Part shown: positions 17,666-25,876 of the stretch, one piece after another
How the letters are laid out: every line of letters begins with the position of its first letter
How positions within the stretch are numbered: position 1 is the stretch's first letter
NCBI GenBank assembly: GCA_964568735.1
Contig: CAZMRF010000008.1
Location: forward strand, 1-64,000
Length of the DNA stretch: 64,000 nt
Source: CAZMRF01 sp964568735
GTDB taxonomy: Bacteria > Acidobacteriota > Polarisedimenticolia > JACPZX01
Direction of reading: 5' to 3'
The notes under the pieces: model-generated
Databases searched by the model: none
Told to the model about the DNA's origin: nothing
What the model saw: the letters and a program-made list of their open reading frames with translations, nothing else
Translations under genes and position numbers: made by a program

Positions 17666-18028
17666 ATGGGAGGGGGAGGGGCCGTGCAGCGAGTGGATAA
17701 GCCCTGGGGGTACGAGCTCATCTTCGCCCGCACCCAAAGCTACGTGGGCAAGATCCTCTTCATCCGCAAGGGGCACAAGCTGTCTCTCCAGTATCACAGG
17801 GAGAAGGAAGAGACGATCTTCGTGCAGTCGGGCCGGATGCTCCTGACGGTCGAGGAAGAGAAGTCTCTCGTCCAGAAGCCGCTCGGACCGGGGGAGCGCC
17901 ACCACATCGCCCCCACGGTCAAGCATCGGATGGAAGCTGTCGAAGACTGCACCGTATTCGAAGTCTCCACGACGCAGCTCGACGACGTGGTGAGGCTGGA
18001 GGACGCCTATGGCCGGGCCGGCACCTGA
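17666..18028 (+). CDS. Cupin domain protein (mannose-6-phosphate isomerase type II-like)
   Basis: A 120-residue single cupin beginning DKPWGYELIF, with the metal-site pattern LSLQYHREKEETIFV and a second motif GERHHIAPTVKHRMEA. This resembles the isomerase domain found at the C-terminus of bifunctional GDP-mannose pyrophosphorylase/phosphomannose isomerases, here stand-alone. Substrate is therefore probably a sugar phosphate, not proven. Start may be ATG 17666 or GTG 17684 behind GGAGGGGG. It ends inside the next gene by 20 nt. Confidence 0.75.
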   Translation: MGGGGAVQRVDKPWGYELIFARTQSYVGKILFIRKGHKLSLQYHREKEETIFVQSGRMLLTVEEEKSLVQKPLGPGERHHIAPTVKHRMEAVEDCTVFEVSTTQLDDVVRLEDAYGRAGT

Positions 18029-18479
18029 TCGCGGTCCGCGCCGCCGCCCGGGCGGGGAGGGATCCGCGCCGGGCGAGGGCTCGGGCAGGAAGGCGGGGGA
18101 GGGAGCAGGGGATCGCTACTACAAGATCGGCGAGGTCTGTGCCATGACGGACACTCAGCCCTACGTTCTGCGGTTCTGGGAGTCGGAGTTCCCCCAGCTC
18201 GCTCCGAGGAAGAGCCGCTCCGGCCAGCGCCTCTACCAGAAGCGCGACGTCGACCTCGTTCTGAGAATCCGCAAGCTGCTCTACGACGAGGAGTACACGA
18301 TCGCGGGGGCGCGCAGGAAGCTCGAGGATCTCGGCTTCGAGTCTCCCACCGGAGGCGACGTCCCTGCGAAGCGGGCGCTCGCCGCCGATGAGGGCGCGGA
18401 GAAGCCTCGCAGCGCGAGACCCGGGCTCGAGCGGCTCCGGAAGGAGCTCATGGCGATCAGGAAGCTGCTGCAATCTTGA
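18009..18479 (+). CDS. MerR-type HTH transcriptional regulator
   Basis: A 156-residue protein. After a Gly/Pro/Arg-rich leader of about 35 residues comes a MerR winged-helix domain: YYKIGEVCAMTDTQPYVLRF, then FPQLAPRKSRSGQRLYQKRD and the helix LLYDEEYTIAGARRKLED. No Cys-rich metal site follows, so it belongs to the MerR-like group of unknown effector often found beside tRNA genes or himA in proteobacteria. The leader may not be translated; an internal start is possible. It overlaps the cupin gene. Confidence 0.85.
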   Translation: MAGPAPDRGPRRRPGGEGSAPGEGSGRKAGEGAGDRYYKIGEVCAMTDTQPYVLRFWESEFPQLAPRKSRSGQRLYQKRDVDLVLRIRKLLYDEEYTIAGARRKLEDLGFESPTGGDVPAKRALAADEGAEKPRSARPGLERLRKELMAIRKLLQS

Positions 18480-18505
18480 CCCTCTCTCGGCGACGGTGGT
18501 AGAGT
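18476..18505 (+). promoter_or_regulatory. Promoter for tRNA-Pro(GGG)
   Basis: TTGACC (18476-18481), an 18-nt spacer and TAGAGT (18500-18505) overlap the end of the MerR-type gene and precede the tRNA. Confidence 0.5.
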
Positions 18506-18573
18506 CGCCGTCCACCCCCCGCCGACGATCCTCCGGCCCCCGAGCGGACGGCTTCGGACGCCGGCGTGCCGGT

Positions 18574-18650
<77 letters not shown>

Positions 18651-18746
18651 ACCGGCCCGACGGCATCTACACCCCGGTCCCTTCCGAGCTCCCGATTCTC
18701 TCATGACGAGGTCCCTTCCGGCCCTGCGCCGGACCCCGCGAGCCGC

Positions 18747-19505
18747 ATGAGAATCCTGGTCACGAACGACGATGGCGTCGGGGCCCCGGGCCTGCGCGAG
18801 CTGGCGCGGGCGCTTCGGGATCTCGGCGAGGTGTTCGTCGTGGCGCCCGAGACGGAGATGAGCGCCTCCGCCCATTCGCTCACCCTCAGCCGCCCTCTGA
18901 GGGTCCACCGCAGATCGAAGCGGGTTTTCAGCGTCGACGGCACCCCCACCGACTGCGTCTACCTGGCCCTCTTCGAGATTGTGAAGCCCAAGGTCGACAT
19001 CGTCGTCAGCGGCATCAACCGGGGCTGGAACCTCGGGGATGACATCACCTACTCGGGCACCGTGGCGGCGGCGCTCGAAGGAACGCTGCTCGGCTGTCCC
19101 TCCTTCGCCGTCTCGACGGAGCGCACTCGGCCCATGCGCTATGCCCCCGCGTCCCGCTTCGCCCGCACGCTCGCGGGCCGCATCGCGAAGCAGGGGCTGC
19201 CTCGGGACGTCTACCTGAACGTCAACGTGCCCGCGACGAGCCTGAAAGGAGTGCGCATCGCCAGCCAGGGCAAGCGCACCTATCATGACGGCGTTTCCTC
19301 GGAGATCGCGGAGGGAGGAGAGACCGTCTACCGGATCGGCGGCTACCCCGAGTGGCACGAGCAGCCGGGCAGCGACATCGCCGCCTTCCGGGCCGGCTAC
19401 ATTACGATCACACCCCTCAATGTGAACATGACCGACACGAGGTTCATGTCCCGCCTCGCCGGATGGCGGCTGCCGCCGCCGGGCCGGACATCGAGAGGCC
19501 GATGA
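18747..19505 (+). CDS. surE: 5'/3'-nucleotidase SurE
   Basis: Metal-dependent survival protein E, which removes phosphate from nucleoside monophosphates. The 252-residue product has the metal-binding NDDG at residues 7-10 (Asp8, Asp9), PETEMSASAHSLT with the conserved Ser, and VSGINRGWNLGDDITYSGTV. The stop overlaps the pcm start (ATGA); surE-pcm is a widely conserved stress/stationary-phase pair. Confidence 0.95.
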   Translation: MRILVTNDDGVGAPGLRELARALRDLGEVFVVAPETEMSASAHSLTLSRPLRVHRRSKRVFSVDGTPTDCVYLALFEIVKPKVDIVVSGINRGWNLGDDITYSGTVAAALEGTLLGCPSFAVSTERTRPMRYAPASRFARTLAGRIAKQGLPRDVYLNVNVPATSLKGVRIASQGKRTYHDGVSSEIAEGGETVYRIGGYPEWHEQPGSDIAAFRAGYITITPLNVNMTDTRFMSRLAGWRLPPPGRTSRGR

Positions 19506-20188
19506 GCATGGGCTACGGGGAATCACCGGACCTCTTCGAGATTCGCCGCCGGAAGATGATCGAGCGGCAGATCGCGCCCAGGGGAGTGAGGGACTCCCGC
19601 GTCCTCGAGGCCATGGCGCGAATCCCGCGGGAGATCTTCGTCGATGAGGCGCTGCACGGGCGCGCCTACAGCGACAGCGCGCTGCCGATCGGGCAGGGCC
19701 AGACCATCTCGCAGCCCTACATCGCGGCGAGGATGACCGAGCTGCTGGCTCCATCGGGCAGCGACAGGGTGCTCGAGATCGGGACCGGAACGGGCTACCA
19801 GACGGCCCTCCTGGCGCTCCTGGCGGAGGAGGTATTCACCGTGGAGCGCATCGCGGCCCTCGCGGAGCGAGCCAGCGCAAACCTGGCCGGGCTCGGATTC
19901 CGCAACGTGCACCTCCGCATCGGCGACGGCTCGCTCGGCTGGATTGAAAAGGCGCCCTTCGATCGCATCCTCGTGGCCGCGGCCGCACCCGAGGTGCCGC
20001 CGTCGCTCGCGGCACAGCTCGCCCCGGGAGGGCGGATGGTCCTCCCCGTGGGGGACGCGAGCACGCAGGTCCTCACCCTGGTGGTCGCCGGAAGCGAAGG
20101 CCTGGAGCGGCGGGCGCACGAAGGCTGCGTCTTCGTCCGCCTGATCGGGGAGGAGGGGTGGCCTGACAGCTCCGAGGGCAAACCTTGA
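19502..20188 (+). CDS. pcm: Protein-L-isoaspartate O-methyltransferase
   Basis: SAM-dependent repair of isoaspartyl residues in aged proteins. The 228-residue protein has PIGQGQTISQPYIAARM, which contains the substrate-site motif, and the SAM-binding LEIGTGTGYQTALLA, then a PGGRMVLPVGD post-motif. Start ATG 19502 is coupled to surE by a 4-nt overlap. Confidence 0.95.
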   Translation: MSMGYGESPDLFEIRRRKMIERQIAPRGVRDSRVLEAMARIPREIFVDEALHGRAYSDSALPIGQGQTISQPYIAARMTELLAPSGSDRVLEIGTGTGYQTALLALLAEEVFTVERIAALAERASANLAGLGFRNVHLRIGDGSLGWIEKAPFDRILVAAAAPEVPPSLAAQLAPGGRMVLPVGDASTQVLTLVVAGSEGLERRAHEGCVFVRLIGEEGWPDSSEGKP

Positions 20189-20213
20189 CCCGGAGCCAGC
20201 CATCCGATAGCTT
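20185..20213 (+). promoter_or_regulatory. Promoter for tRNA-Pro(CGG)
   Basis: TTGACC (20185-20190) overlaps the pcm stop codon; a 17-nt spacer leads to TAGCTT (20208-20213), about 24 nt before the tRNA. Confidence 0.5.
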
Positions 20214-20236
20214 CTTGAGTCTCCGCGCACGAAGGT

Positions 20237-20313
20237 CGGGACGTAGCGCAGCCTGGTAGCGCACCTGCTTCGGGAGCAGGGGGTCGGAGGTTCAAATCCT
20301 CTCGTCCCGACCA
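20237..20313 (+). tRNA. tRNA-Pro (anticodon CGG), integration target
   Basis: A 77-nt cloverleaf with encoded CCA: acceptor CGGGACG/CGTCCCG, D-arm GCGC/GCGC, anticodon stem CCTGC/GCAGG with loop TTCGGGA (anticodon CGG, reading CCG), T-arm GGAGG-TTCAAAT-CCTCT. Nucleotides 30-77 of this gene are repeated exactly at 27777-27824, so this copy is the one restored by the integrated element. Confidence 0.96.
20266..20313 (+). repeat. attL core (48-bp direct repeat, copy 1)
   Basis: Identical over 48 nt to 27777-27824. It spans the tRNA-Pro(CGG) from the anticodon stem to the CCA end. Flanks differ immediately outside: aactac after this copy, gccttg after the other. Confidence 0.95.
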
Positions 20314-20319
20314 AACTAC

Positions 20320-21426
20320 TCAAGCACTTACGGCCTCTCCCGAGGGGGCCGTTTCCCGGCATGTGTCCACGGGTGTCACCAGGAGCCGAACGGCGTCCGT
20401 GAGGTGCGAGCCCGTGAGGTGGCCGTACCGCTCCGTCATCGTGGCCGCCGAGTGCCCGACGATCTTCCCCACGGCGTAGAGCGGCGCCCCCCGCTGGAGC
20501 ATCCACGAGATCGCCGTGTGCCTCAGCGTGTGCCGCGTCACGCCGTCCGCGTGCCGGTTCCCGTAGCGCAGCCCGGCCCGCCGGCACGCGGCCCGGAAGG
20601 CGGTCTTGTTGCTCCGCTTGCACCCGTCACCCCCCCGGTCGTGGAAGACGTAGGGGGCTCCCTTCTTTGCCTTCCCCTCCAGCTCGGCCAGGGCGGAGAC
20701 GGCCTCCGTGTTGAGGGGGACCCATCGGGCCTTGCCGGTCTTACTGCGCCGGACGAGGAGATGAGGGGTCGGGGCGTCCGCCTGACAGTCCGCCCATTCC
20801 AGGGCCAGGGCCTCGCCGGGCCGTAGCCCCGTGTTGAGCATGAGCCGGACGAAGGGGACCATGTCGCCCGTCGAGGAGGCGATGAGCCTGCCGGCCTCGG
20901 ACTCCGTGAGGAACCGCTCCCGCGGCGGCGACGCCGGAGGCGCCTTGACTCCCTTCGCCGGGTTCGCCGTGAGGTATCCCCACTCGACGGCCCGGGCGAA
21001 GACGTTGTGGACCGCCCGGCGATGGTGCCCGAGCGTCGTCCCGTTCGTGATCCTGCCGGTCGCGTCCCGCTTCGTGAGGCGGTTGAGGTAGCCTTGCACC
21101 CGGAAGGCCGACACGTTGCGGAGCGGCGTATCGCCGAACTCCGTCACCATGCAGCCCACGAGCCAGGCGTACCAGTCGGGGCGTTCGCACGTCGCCGCGT
21201 GCTTGTCGAGGAAGACTTGGGCGAAGGCCCGGAATGGAGTCGAAGCCTTGCGATTGCGTGAGTGCGTCCCGTCCGTCACGTCGGCGAGCCGCTTTTGCAG
21301 GAGCCGCTTCGCGGCCTCGCGGGAGTATCCGGCCTTCTCGCGGACTCGCGTCCCGTCCGACGTGCGGTAGTCGATCACGTACACCGTCACGCCGTCCGTC
21401 TTCCTCGTGCGTTTCAAGATCGCCAT
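20320..21426 (-). CDS. int: Tyrosine site-specific recombinase (integrase)
   Basis: A 368-residue phage-type integrase, expected to recombine attP with the tRNA-Pro attB. The N-terminal part looks like an arm-binding domain (residues 1-55), followed by a SAM-like core-binding domain (about 65-160). The catalytic set is complete: Arg202 (NTGLRPGEAL), Lys232 (SKTGKARWVPL), His299 and Arg302 (TRHTLRHTAIS), His325 (GHSAATM) and Tyr334. The stop codon lies 6 nt from the attL core and the gene reads away from the tRNA interior, as usual for tRNA-targeting integrases. No truncation is visible, so the enzyme may be active. Confidence 0.95.
   Translation of the reverse strand: MAILKRTRKTDGVTVYVIDYRTSDGTRVREKAGYSREAAKRLLQKRLADVTDGTHSRNRKASTPFRAFAQVFLDKHAATCERPDWYAWLVGCMVTEFGDTPLRNVSAFRVQGYLNRLTKRDATGRITNGTTLGHHRRAVHNVFARAVEWGYLTANPAKGVKAPPASPPRERFLTESEAGRLIASSTGDMVPFVRLMLNTGLRPGEALALEWADCQADAPTPHLLVRRSKTGKARWVPLNTEAVSALAELEGKAKKGAPYVFHDRGGDGCKRSNKTAFRAACRRAGLRYGNRHADGVTRHTLRHTAISWMLQRGAPLYAVGKIVGHSAATMTERYGHLTGSHLTDAVRLLVTPVDTCRETAPSGEAVSA
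20364..20385 (+). repeat. Candidate arm-type recombinase site, left copy
   Basis: A 22-nt sequence inside the 3' end of int that recurs with 20/22 identity and in the same orientation at 27639-27660, inside the opposite end. Each copy is 50-116 nt inside an att core, as expected for integrase or excisionase arm sites. This is inference from repetition and position. Confidence 0.45.
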
Positions 21427-21650
21427 CGGTCGGCCTCCTTTACGCCGCGCGGGCGCACAGGGACACGGAGGGCGCAGGAGGATCGGGCTGCGGGTTTGAG
21501 CGGGTGAGGTAGGATGCGTGCAGCTCGGTCATGGCCTGTCTCCATGTCCGGGTTAGGGGCCGTCGGGCGTTTGCGCGCTCGGCGGTCCCGCTTTGACCGC
21601 AGGGTACTCCAGAGCGATGGGGGCAGGCAAGGCCCCTTCGGAGCCGATGA

Positions 21651-22250
21651 ATGGGCGCGCCTCTCTCTGAGCAGGAGTGGACGAAGTGCACGATCATTGA
21701 CGTCCTCCGCACATTCCTGCGGGCCGAGCGAGAACGAGCCGAGGCCCACATAGGCTGTGACCTGTCATCGCTCCTTGAGTGTCCGAACCCCAGTGAGGCC
21801 GAGCTACGACGGGCTCTGAACCATCGGTGTCCGCTTCTAGAGCGCATTCCGGATGAGACAACTTGGTACGAGATCCGGCACCTCCAGGAACACCACCTCG
21901 CTGAACTCCTCGTAATCGGAAGTCCCGACTGGCTGTCCGATGAGGACCGAAACGATCTCCTCAAGGTGGTCTTGAGGGAACACTTCGGGGCCAAGACCGA
22001 GGAGAAACTCCAGGAGCTACGGGAGGTCCTGCAAGATTTCGACCGCGCCAAGTTCTGCATACCGATCCTGTGGGGGCACGGACGAGAGGGTCCCTTCACG
22101 ATCATCGATGGTAACCACCGACTTGTGGCCCTCATACGCTTCGGCCTCCTCCCGAAGTCCTTCATGTCGGTCGTGTACGTCGGCCTGTCGGCCTCGCACT
22201 GTTGCTGGCACCTTCCCGATCCGAAGTGTGGAGAGTGCCCTCGTTGCTGA
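21651..22250 (+). CDS. DGNHR-motif (ParB/sulfiredoxin-like) protein of the element
   Basis: A 199-residue protein, divergent from int. The segment IDGNHRLVALIRFG near residues 150-163 matches the DGNHR signature of the ParB/Srx fold, found in ParB-like nucleases and ATPase-type DNA-binding proteins. The N-terminal 130 residues are helical and not recognised. The C-terminus is Cys/His-rich (SHCCWHLPDPKCGECPRC), possibly metal-binding. Base composition is visibly less GC-rich than host genes, consistent with foreign origin. It may be cargo; a function in DNA transactions or host interference is speculative. Confidence 0.6.
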   Translation: MGAPLSEQEWTKCTIIDVLRTFLRAERERAEAHIGCDLSSLLECPNPSEAELRRALNHRCPLLERIPDETTWYEIRHLQEHHLAELLVIGSPDWLSDEDRNDLLKVVLREHFGAKTEEKLQELREVLQDFDRAKFCIPILWGHGREGPFTIIDGNHRLVALIRFGLLPKSFMSVVYVGLSASHCCWHLPDPKCGECPRC

Positions 22251-22394
22251 ATCGCCCAATCACCAGTATGCGGGCCTGCGTGGGCCGCTTGGCCGCCCGG
22301 GAGCGGCGCGAGGCTCTACGGACCTCGCGCCGCGCTCGGCGTCTACGGCACCGAGGGGGAGTCCCGGACGGCCTTCTCCCCGATCCCTACATGC

Positions 22395-22802
22395 CTACGC
22401 CGTCCACTGCGGCGCCTGGCTCGGCTGCTTCCACTGCCCGCCGAGGACGAACACGACGGCCGGGTTGCAGGCCGCCGTCCCCACGACCGAGCGCACGCGG
22501 ACGAACTTCTTGCGGGCGCCCTTGAGCTGGAGCCGGCCGACGTAGACCGCGTTGTCGGTCGCCTCGGTGACCTCCGTGAAGGCCGCTCCCGCGATGTCGC
22601 TGTAGGAACCGCCGACCGCGTCGTCCTCCTGGAGCTTCACGTTGAGCGTCCCGTTGGTGCCGTTCGTGCCGGCGTTGAGGATCACCATCAGCTCGTCGAA
22701 GCCGCTCACGTCCACGCCGGCACCGTCCACCGTGCCGGGCGACTGAGAGCCGGACTTCAGGCCGAGGGCCACCTTCAGCTTCGCGGTGTTGTCGCCGCTC
22801 AT
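22395..22802 (-). CDS. Small phage-type protein next to the capsid gene (possible decoration protein)
   Basis: A 135-residue protein coupled to the capsid gene by an ATGA overlap (its ATG is at 22802). It is predicted to be beta-rich: GFDELMVILNAGTNGTNGTL, LNVKLQEDDAVGGSYSDIAG, then FVRVRSVVGTAACNPAVVFV. Similar small beta proteins sit just downstream of major capsid genes in many siphophages. The role (capsid decoration, pentamer plug or connector) is inferred from position. The start at 23150 of a longer in-frame ORF is rejected because it overlaps the capsid gene. Confidence 0.65.
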   Translation of the reverse strand: MSGDNTAKLKVALGLKSGSQSPGTVDGAGVDVSGFDELMVILNAGTNGTNGTLNVKLQEDDAVGGSYSDIAGAAFTEVTEATDNAVYVGRLQLKGARKKFVRVRSVVGTAACNPAVVFVLGGQWKQPSQAPQWTA

Positions 22803-23950
22803 ACCGTCACCCCGCTGACCTTCGCGAAGTAGGTCGGGATCCCCACCGTGATCGCCACCCGCTCCAGCACGCGGACGCTGATCTGCGCCGTGGACCAGTT
22901 CAGGAACGGGTTGGCCGCGATGGTCATCATCATCCGGTCGCCGAACAGCATCCCCGTGCCGAAGTTGCCGACGTAGATCACCGTGTCGCTTCCCGCTCCG
23001 CGGTTCGTCGCGATCTGATCGGACAGCCGGATCGGCCGGCCGAGCAGCGTCGCGGGCGTCCCCTGGCTCGGAGACGGGTTGAACAGGTAGCGGTCCTGCG
23101 TGTCCTTCAGCTTGGCGATGGCCTTGAGCGCCTTCGGGTGCATGATCCACGTCGAGCCCGCGATCGCCGGCACGGGCAGGGCGTACAGCGCGTCGATCAG
23201 CTTGTCGAAGTCCGCGAGGGCCCCTCCGGCCGGAACGTCCGTCACGCCCGCGGCGATCAGGCCGGTGAAGTTGTTGCCGACCCCGTCCCCCTCGAGCGCC
23301 TGGAGATCCTCCATGCCGGCGACGGCCTCGCCGAACACCTCGAAGAGCATCCCGCCCACCGCCACGGCCGAGTCCTGCTCCAGCTCCAGGCTCAACGTGG
23401 CGAGCGCGCTGATCTTCTTCGCGGTGAGGACCTTCTGGCCGATGACCGGCTCCGACTGCGCGATGGTCCCCTCCTCCGGCACGATCGCGACGCTCGGCTT
23501 CGTCGTCACGTCCGGGACCGGGAGAGTCTTGCTCTTCATCGGGAGCGTGCGACTGATCGGACGCACGGCCGCCACCGTCGAGGCCGCAACCAGCACCTCG
23601 GCCGCGAGCGGCGTCGGAACCAGGAAGCCGCCCTCGGTGCCGGCGTCCTCCTGCATCGCGTGAGTCGTCACGCCGAGGATGCGGCCCGCCTCCTCCATGC
23701 GGCCACGGTCGTTCTTGAGGAGGCCGACGAACCAGAGCCCCGCCGCGTGCATGAGGCTCGCCTTGTCCAACTCACCCGAGGACGCGGCCGGCGAGCCGCC
23801 CGGGTTGTAGCGGCGGTTCGTCCTCGCCTCGACCGACTGGATGTACTTCTCCAGCTCCCCGTGTCCCTTCCTCAGCTCTTGCACGTCCGCCACGAGACCG
23901 GGGATCCCCCCGGCGATGCTGCGGATCTGATCGGTAAGCACCCTGTCCAC
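22799..23950 (-). CDS. HK97-fold phage major capsid protein
   Basis: A 383-residue HK97-family capsid protein. The first 100 or so residues form a charged, partly coiled segment (VADVQELRKGHGELEKYIQS) like the scaffolding delta domain. The mature region opens with TEGGFLVPTPLAAEVLVAAS, the usual start of the N-arm, and continues through IVPEEGTIAQSEP, LEGDGVGNNFTGLI and STWIMHPKALKAIAKLKD (P and A domains) to VRVLERVAITVGIPTYFAKV. Encapsulins lack the leader domain and are shorter, so a true phage-type capsid is favoured. No maturation protease gene is recognisable nearby. Confidence 0.88.
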   Translation of the reverse strand: MDRVLTDQIRSIAGGIPGLVADVQELRKGHGELEKYIQSVEARTNRRYNPGGSPAASSGELDKASLMHAAGLWFVGLLKNDRGRMEEAGRILGVTTHAMQEDAGTEGGFLVPTPLAAEVLVAASTVAAVRPISRTLPMKSKTLPVPDVTTKPSVAIVPEEGTIAQSEPVIGQKVLTAKKISALATLSLELEQDSAVAVGGMLFEVFGEAVAGMEDLQALEGDGVGNNFTGLIAAGVTDVPAGGALADFDKLIDALYALPVPAIAGSTWIMHPKALKAIAKLKDTQDRYLFNPSPSQGTPATLLGRPIRLSDQIATNRGAGSDTVIYVGNFGTGMLFGDRMMMTIAANPFLNWSTAQISVRVLERVAITVGIPTYFAKVSGVTV

Positions 23951-24091
23951 TGCGTTCTCCTTGCGCCGCTACGAAGGCGGCATCTATCGCTCAACCCCTC
24001 GGCGGCTGCGCTCGGCAGCTCGGGCTCTGCGCCGCGCCTGAGCGCGGGGAGGGAGGGCCGAGACGGGCCCGCCGAGGGTGTGGCTTCACGT

Positions 24092-24862
24092 TCAAAGTCC
24101 AATCCATCCGTGCTCGGCCGCGGGGCTCGGTCGCGCGTCGCCCATCTCGCGGGTGACCGCGGGCTCCGGCGCGCTCGGTTCGGGCGCCTCGGGCTCCAGC
24201 GGGTCGGCCGGCTCGTGCGGCTCCGCCGGGATCTCCTCCGTCGCCTCTCTGTCTTCCGAGGGGGCCTCGTCTTCCGCCGGCGCGGCCGGTGCGTCGATCT
24301 GGTCAGAGTGATCGCGGGGAACGGGCGTCCCGTCCCCGAGCGTCGAGACGTACACGGCGCCGGGCTCTACCTGCGTTCCGCGGTAGTCCCGCAGCTCGCC
24401 GAACAGCCGGCGCGCTTCGTCCAGGAGCTTCGCTATCACCTGGATCTCCTGGCTCACGCTCCCCTTGATCTCGCCGGCCCGGGTGAAGTAGCCCCGCCGC
24501 TCGTGGTGCGCTTCAAGACGGCGCGCCATCGCCTCCAGGCGGCCGACCTGCCGCGCCACGGAGCGGGCGAGCGGATCGTCGGTGAGGCCGGCCGCTTCGA
24601 GGATTCGTCTCGCCTCGCGCTCTCCGACTCTCCGGAAGCGGTCACGCACGGCCGCCGCGGTTCGCTTCAGCGCGTTCAGGCGAGGCGAGTAGGCTCCGTG
24701 CCGGACCGCGTTCAGGTTGCCCTTGGGAGCCCCGCCGCGGCCCTTCTGCGCGGGTTTCTCGGCGGCCTCTGCCTTCTCCTGTCTGCCGCGCGCTTGCAGA
24801 ACGGCCGACGGATTGCTCGGGGTCGTAGCGGTCGCACCCCTGGACACCTTGCGGTCACTCAT
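24092..24862 (-). CDS. Small-terminase-like / phage DNA-binding protein
   Basis: A 256-residue protein. Near residues 40-60 it has GGAPKGNLNAVRHGAYSPRL, a motif common in small terminase-like and related phage proteins. A long charged helical region follows (residues 65-150), then a Pro/Glu-rich acidic tail. The start is ATG 24862, which overlaps the preceding stop by 8 nt. In phages TerS recognises DNA for packaging, but no TerL is found here, so it may recruit a helper's motor or be a scaffold-like protein, since it sits directly before the capsid gene. Assignment by motif only. Confidence 0.5.
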   Translation of the reverse strand: MSDRKVSRGATATTPSNPSAVLQARGRQEKAEAAEKPAQKGRGGAPKGNLNAVRHGAYSPRLNALKRTAAAVRDRFRRVGEREARRILEAAGLTDDPLARSVARQVGRLEAMARRLEAHHERRGYFTRAGEIKGSVSQEIQVIAKLLDEARRLFGELRDYRGTQVEPGAVYVSTLGDGTPVPRDHSDQIDAPAAPAEDEAPSEDREATEEIPAEPHEPADPLEPEAPEPSAPEPAVTREMGDARPSPAAEHGWIGL

Positions 24863-25688
24863 GCTGCGACTCCTTGACAGGCGCGCTCTTCTCGTGGAGC
24901 GCTCTTGCTCGCTGAGCATGAGGCTCGGGGTTGTCCTCGCGGCCGGGCCTTGGTAGGGAGCCGCTGCCTCGACGGGGACCGTCCTGGTCTGACGGAGACG
25001 GAGCGTCCTCTCCGAGGATCACCCGCATCTGAGACCTGAGCTCCACGATGCGAGCCTCCTCCTGCTCTGGCGTCATCCTCGTGCCTCTCTCGTTCACGAG
25101 GCCCTCGAGGTGAGGGGGATCGGGCTTCTCTGCCGACGCAACTTCGGGAGGAGGAGCAGGGGGGGAGGGAGCGCGCGCTGCGCTGAGGCGCGCGCGCTCC
25201 CCCCTGGTAGGTGTGGACGGATCGGAGGGATAGGAGGGGGCATTGCTGCTTGATGCTCCGTGGACTGCTCCTTGATGCTCCGCGGATTGCTCGGGCGTGC
25301 TCGGAGCATCCCTTCTCGCCCACCTGGCCTGAGCGGCCTTTCGTGCGTGGGCCTGGCGCTTTGGGCTGCTGGACGAGTAGGGTTGCCGGACCTTCCAGTT
25401 GTGGAGCGCGTACGTCCCGTCTTCGAGCGTGTCGAGGAAGCCGACCTCCACGAGCGCCTCGACGTACTCACGCGCGTCGCCGCTCCAGTCGCTCTCGGCT
25501 GCGATCGCTTCGGCGCTGAGTCCCTTGAGCACTCCGGTCGGCCGCTCCGCTCGGGCAAAGGCCCAGAGCTGAAGGAGTGAGAGGACGGCGTCGGAGCCGA
25601 GGCGTTGCCGCAGGGCTCGCGTCTTGCGGCTGCGCGGGAACGTGACGTAGACGCGGAAGTCGAGCGTATCGGGCTTCGAGCTGCTCAC
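24855..25688 (-). CDS. Phage replisome-organiser-like winged-helix protein
   Basis: A 277-residue protein. Residues 1-115 look like a winged-helix domain of phage replication proteins: FRVYVTFPRSRKTRALRQRL, LLQLWAFARAERPTGVLKGL, a VEALVEVGFLDTLEDG turn and the typical LHNWKVRQPY end, followed by a basic HARKAAQARWARR patch. The rest is low-complexity Pro/Ser/Glu-rich linker. I chose GTG 25688, which overlaps the preceding stop (GTGA), over the ATG at 25715. It probably binds an origin on the element and recruits host helicase; no helicase or primase is encoded here. Confidence 0.6.
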   Translation of the reverse strand: MSSSKPDTLDFRVYVTFPRSRKTRALRQRLGSDAVLSLLQLWAFARAERPTGVLKGLSAEAIAAESDWSGDAREYVEALVEVGFLDTLEDGTYALHNWKVRQPYSSSSPKRQAHARKAAQARWARRDAPSTPEQSAEHQGAVHGASSSNAPSYPSDPSTPTRGERARLSAARAPSPPAPPPEVASAEKPDPPHLEGLVNERGTRMTPEQEEARIVELRSQMRVILGEDAPSPSDQDGPRRGSGSLPRPGREDNPEPHAQRARALHEKSAPVKESQHE

Positions 25689-25876
25689 TGAGGAACCCCG
25701 TCGGCGGACAGGCACAGTTCCTGGGTCAGTCGAGCCCGGATGCCCGCCTGCCCTTCGATCACTCGCTCGACGCTTGCGGCGATCTGGCCGTCGTCACGGA
25801 GGACGAAGAGCAAGTGGTACGCGGCCACGAGGAGGGCGTCTGCCGCGCGGAGGGCGAGGATCTGGTCGCGCGTCAC
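25685..25876 (-). CDS. 63-residue protein of unknown function
   Basis: A short protein between the AlpA-like gene and the replication-like gene, overlapping both by 4 nt (ATGA and GTGA), which supports that it is translated. It is mostly helical (ALRAADALLVAAYHLLFVLR, then a QIAASVERVIEGQAG segment). No known domain was recognised. Confidence 0.65.
   Translation of the reverse strand: MTRDQILALRAADALLVAAYHLLFVLRDDGQIAASVERVIEGQAGIRARLTQELCLSADGVPQ

Noticed and set aside
22799..23950. Encapsulin instead of phage capsid
   Set aside because: The protein has a leader/delta-like region of about 100 residues, is longer than encapsulins, and lies in an integrase-flanked element with no cargo enzyme.
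23138..24877. 579-codon plus-strand open frame in the element
   Set aside because: Antisense to the capsid and small-terminase-like genes; Arg/His-rich with no domain.
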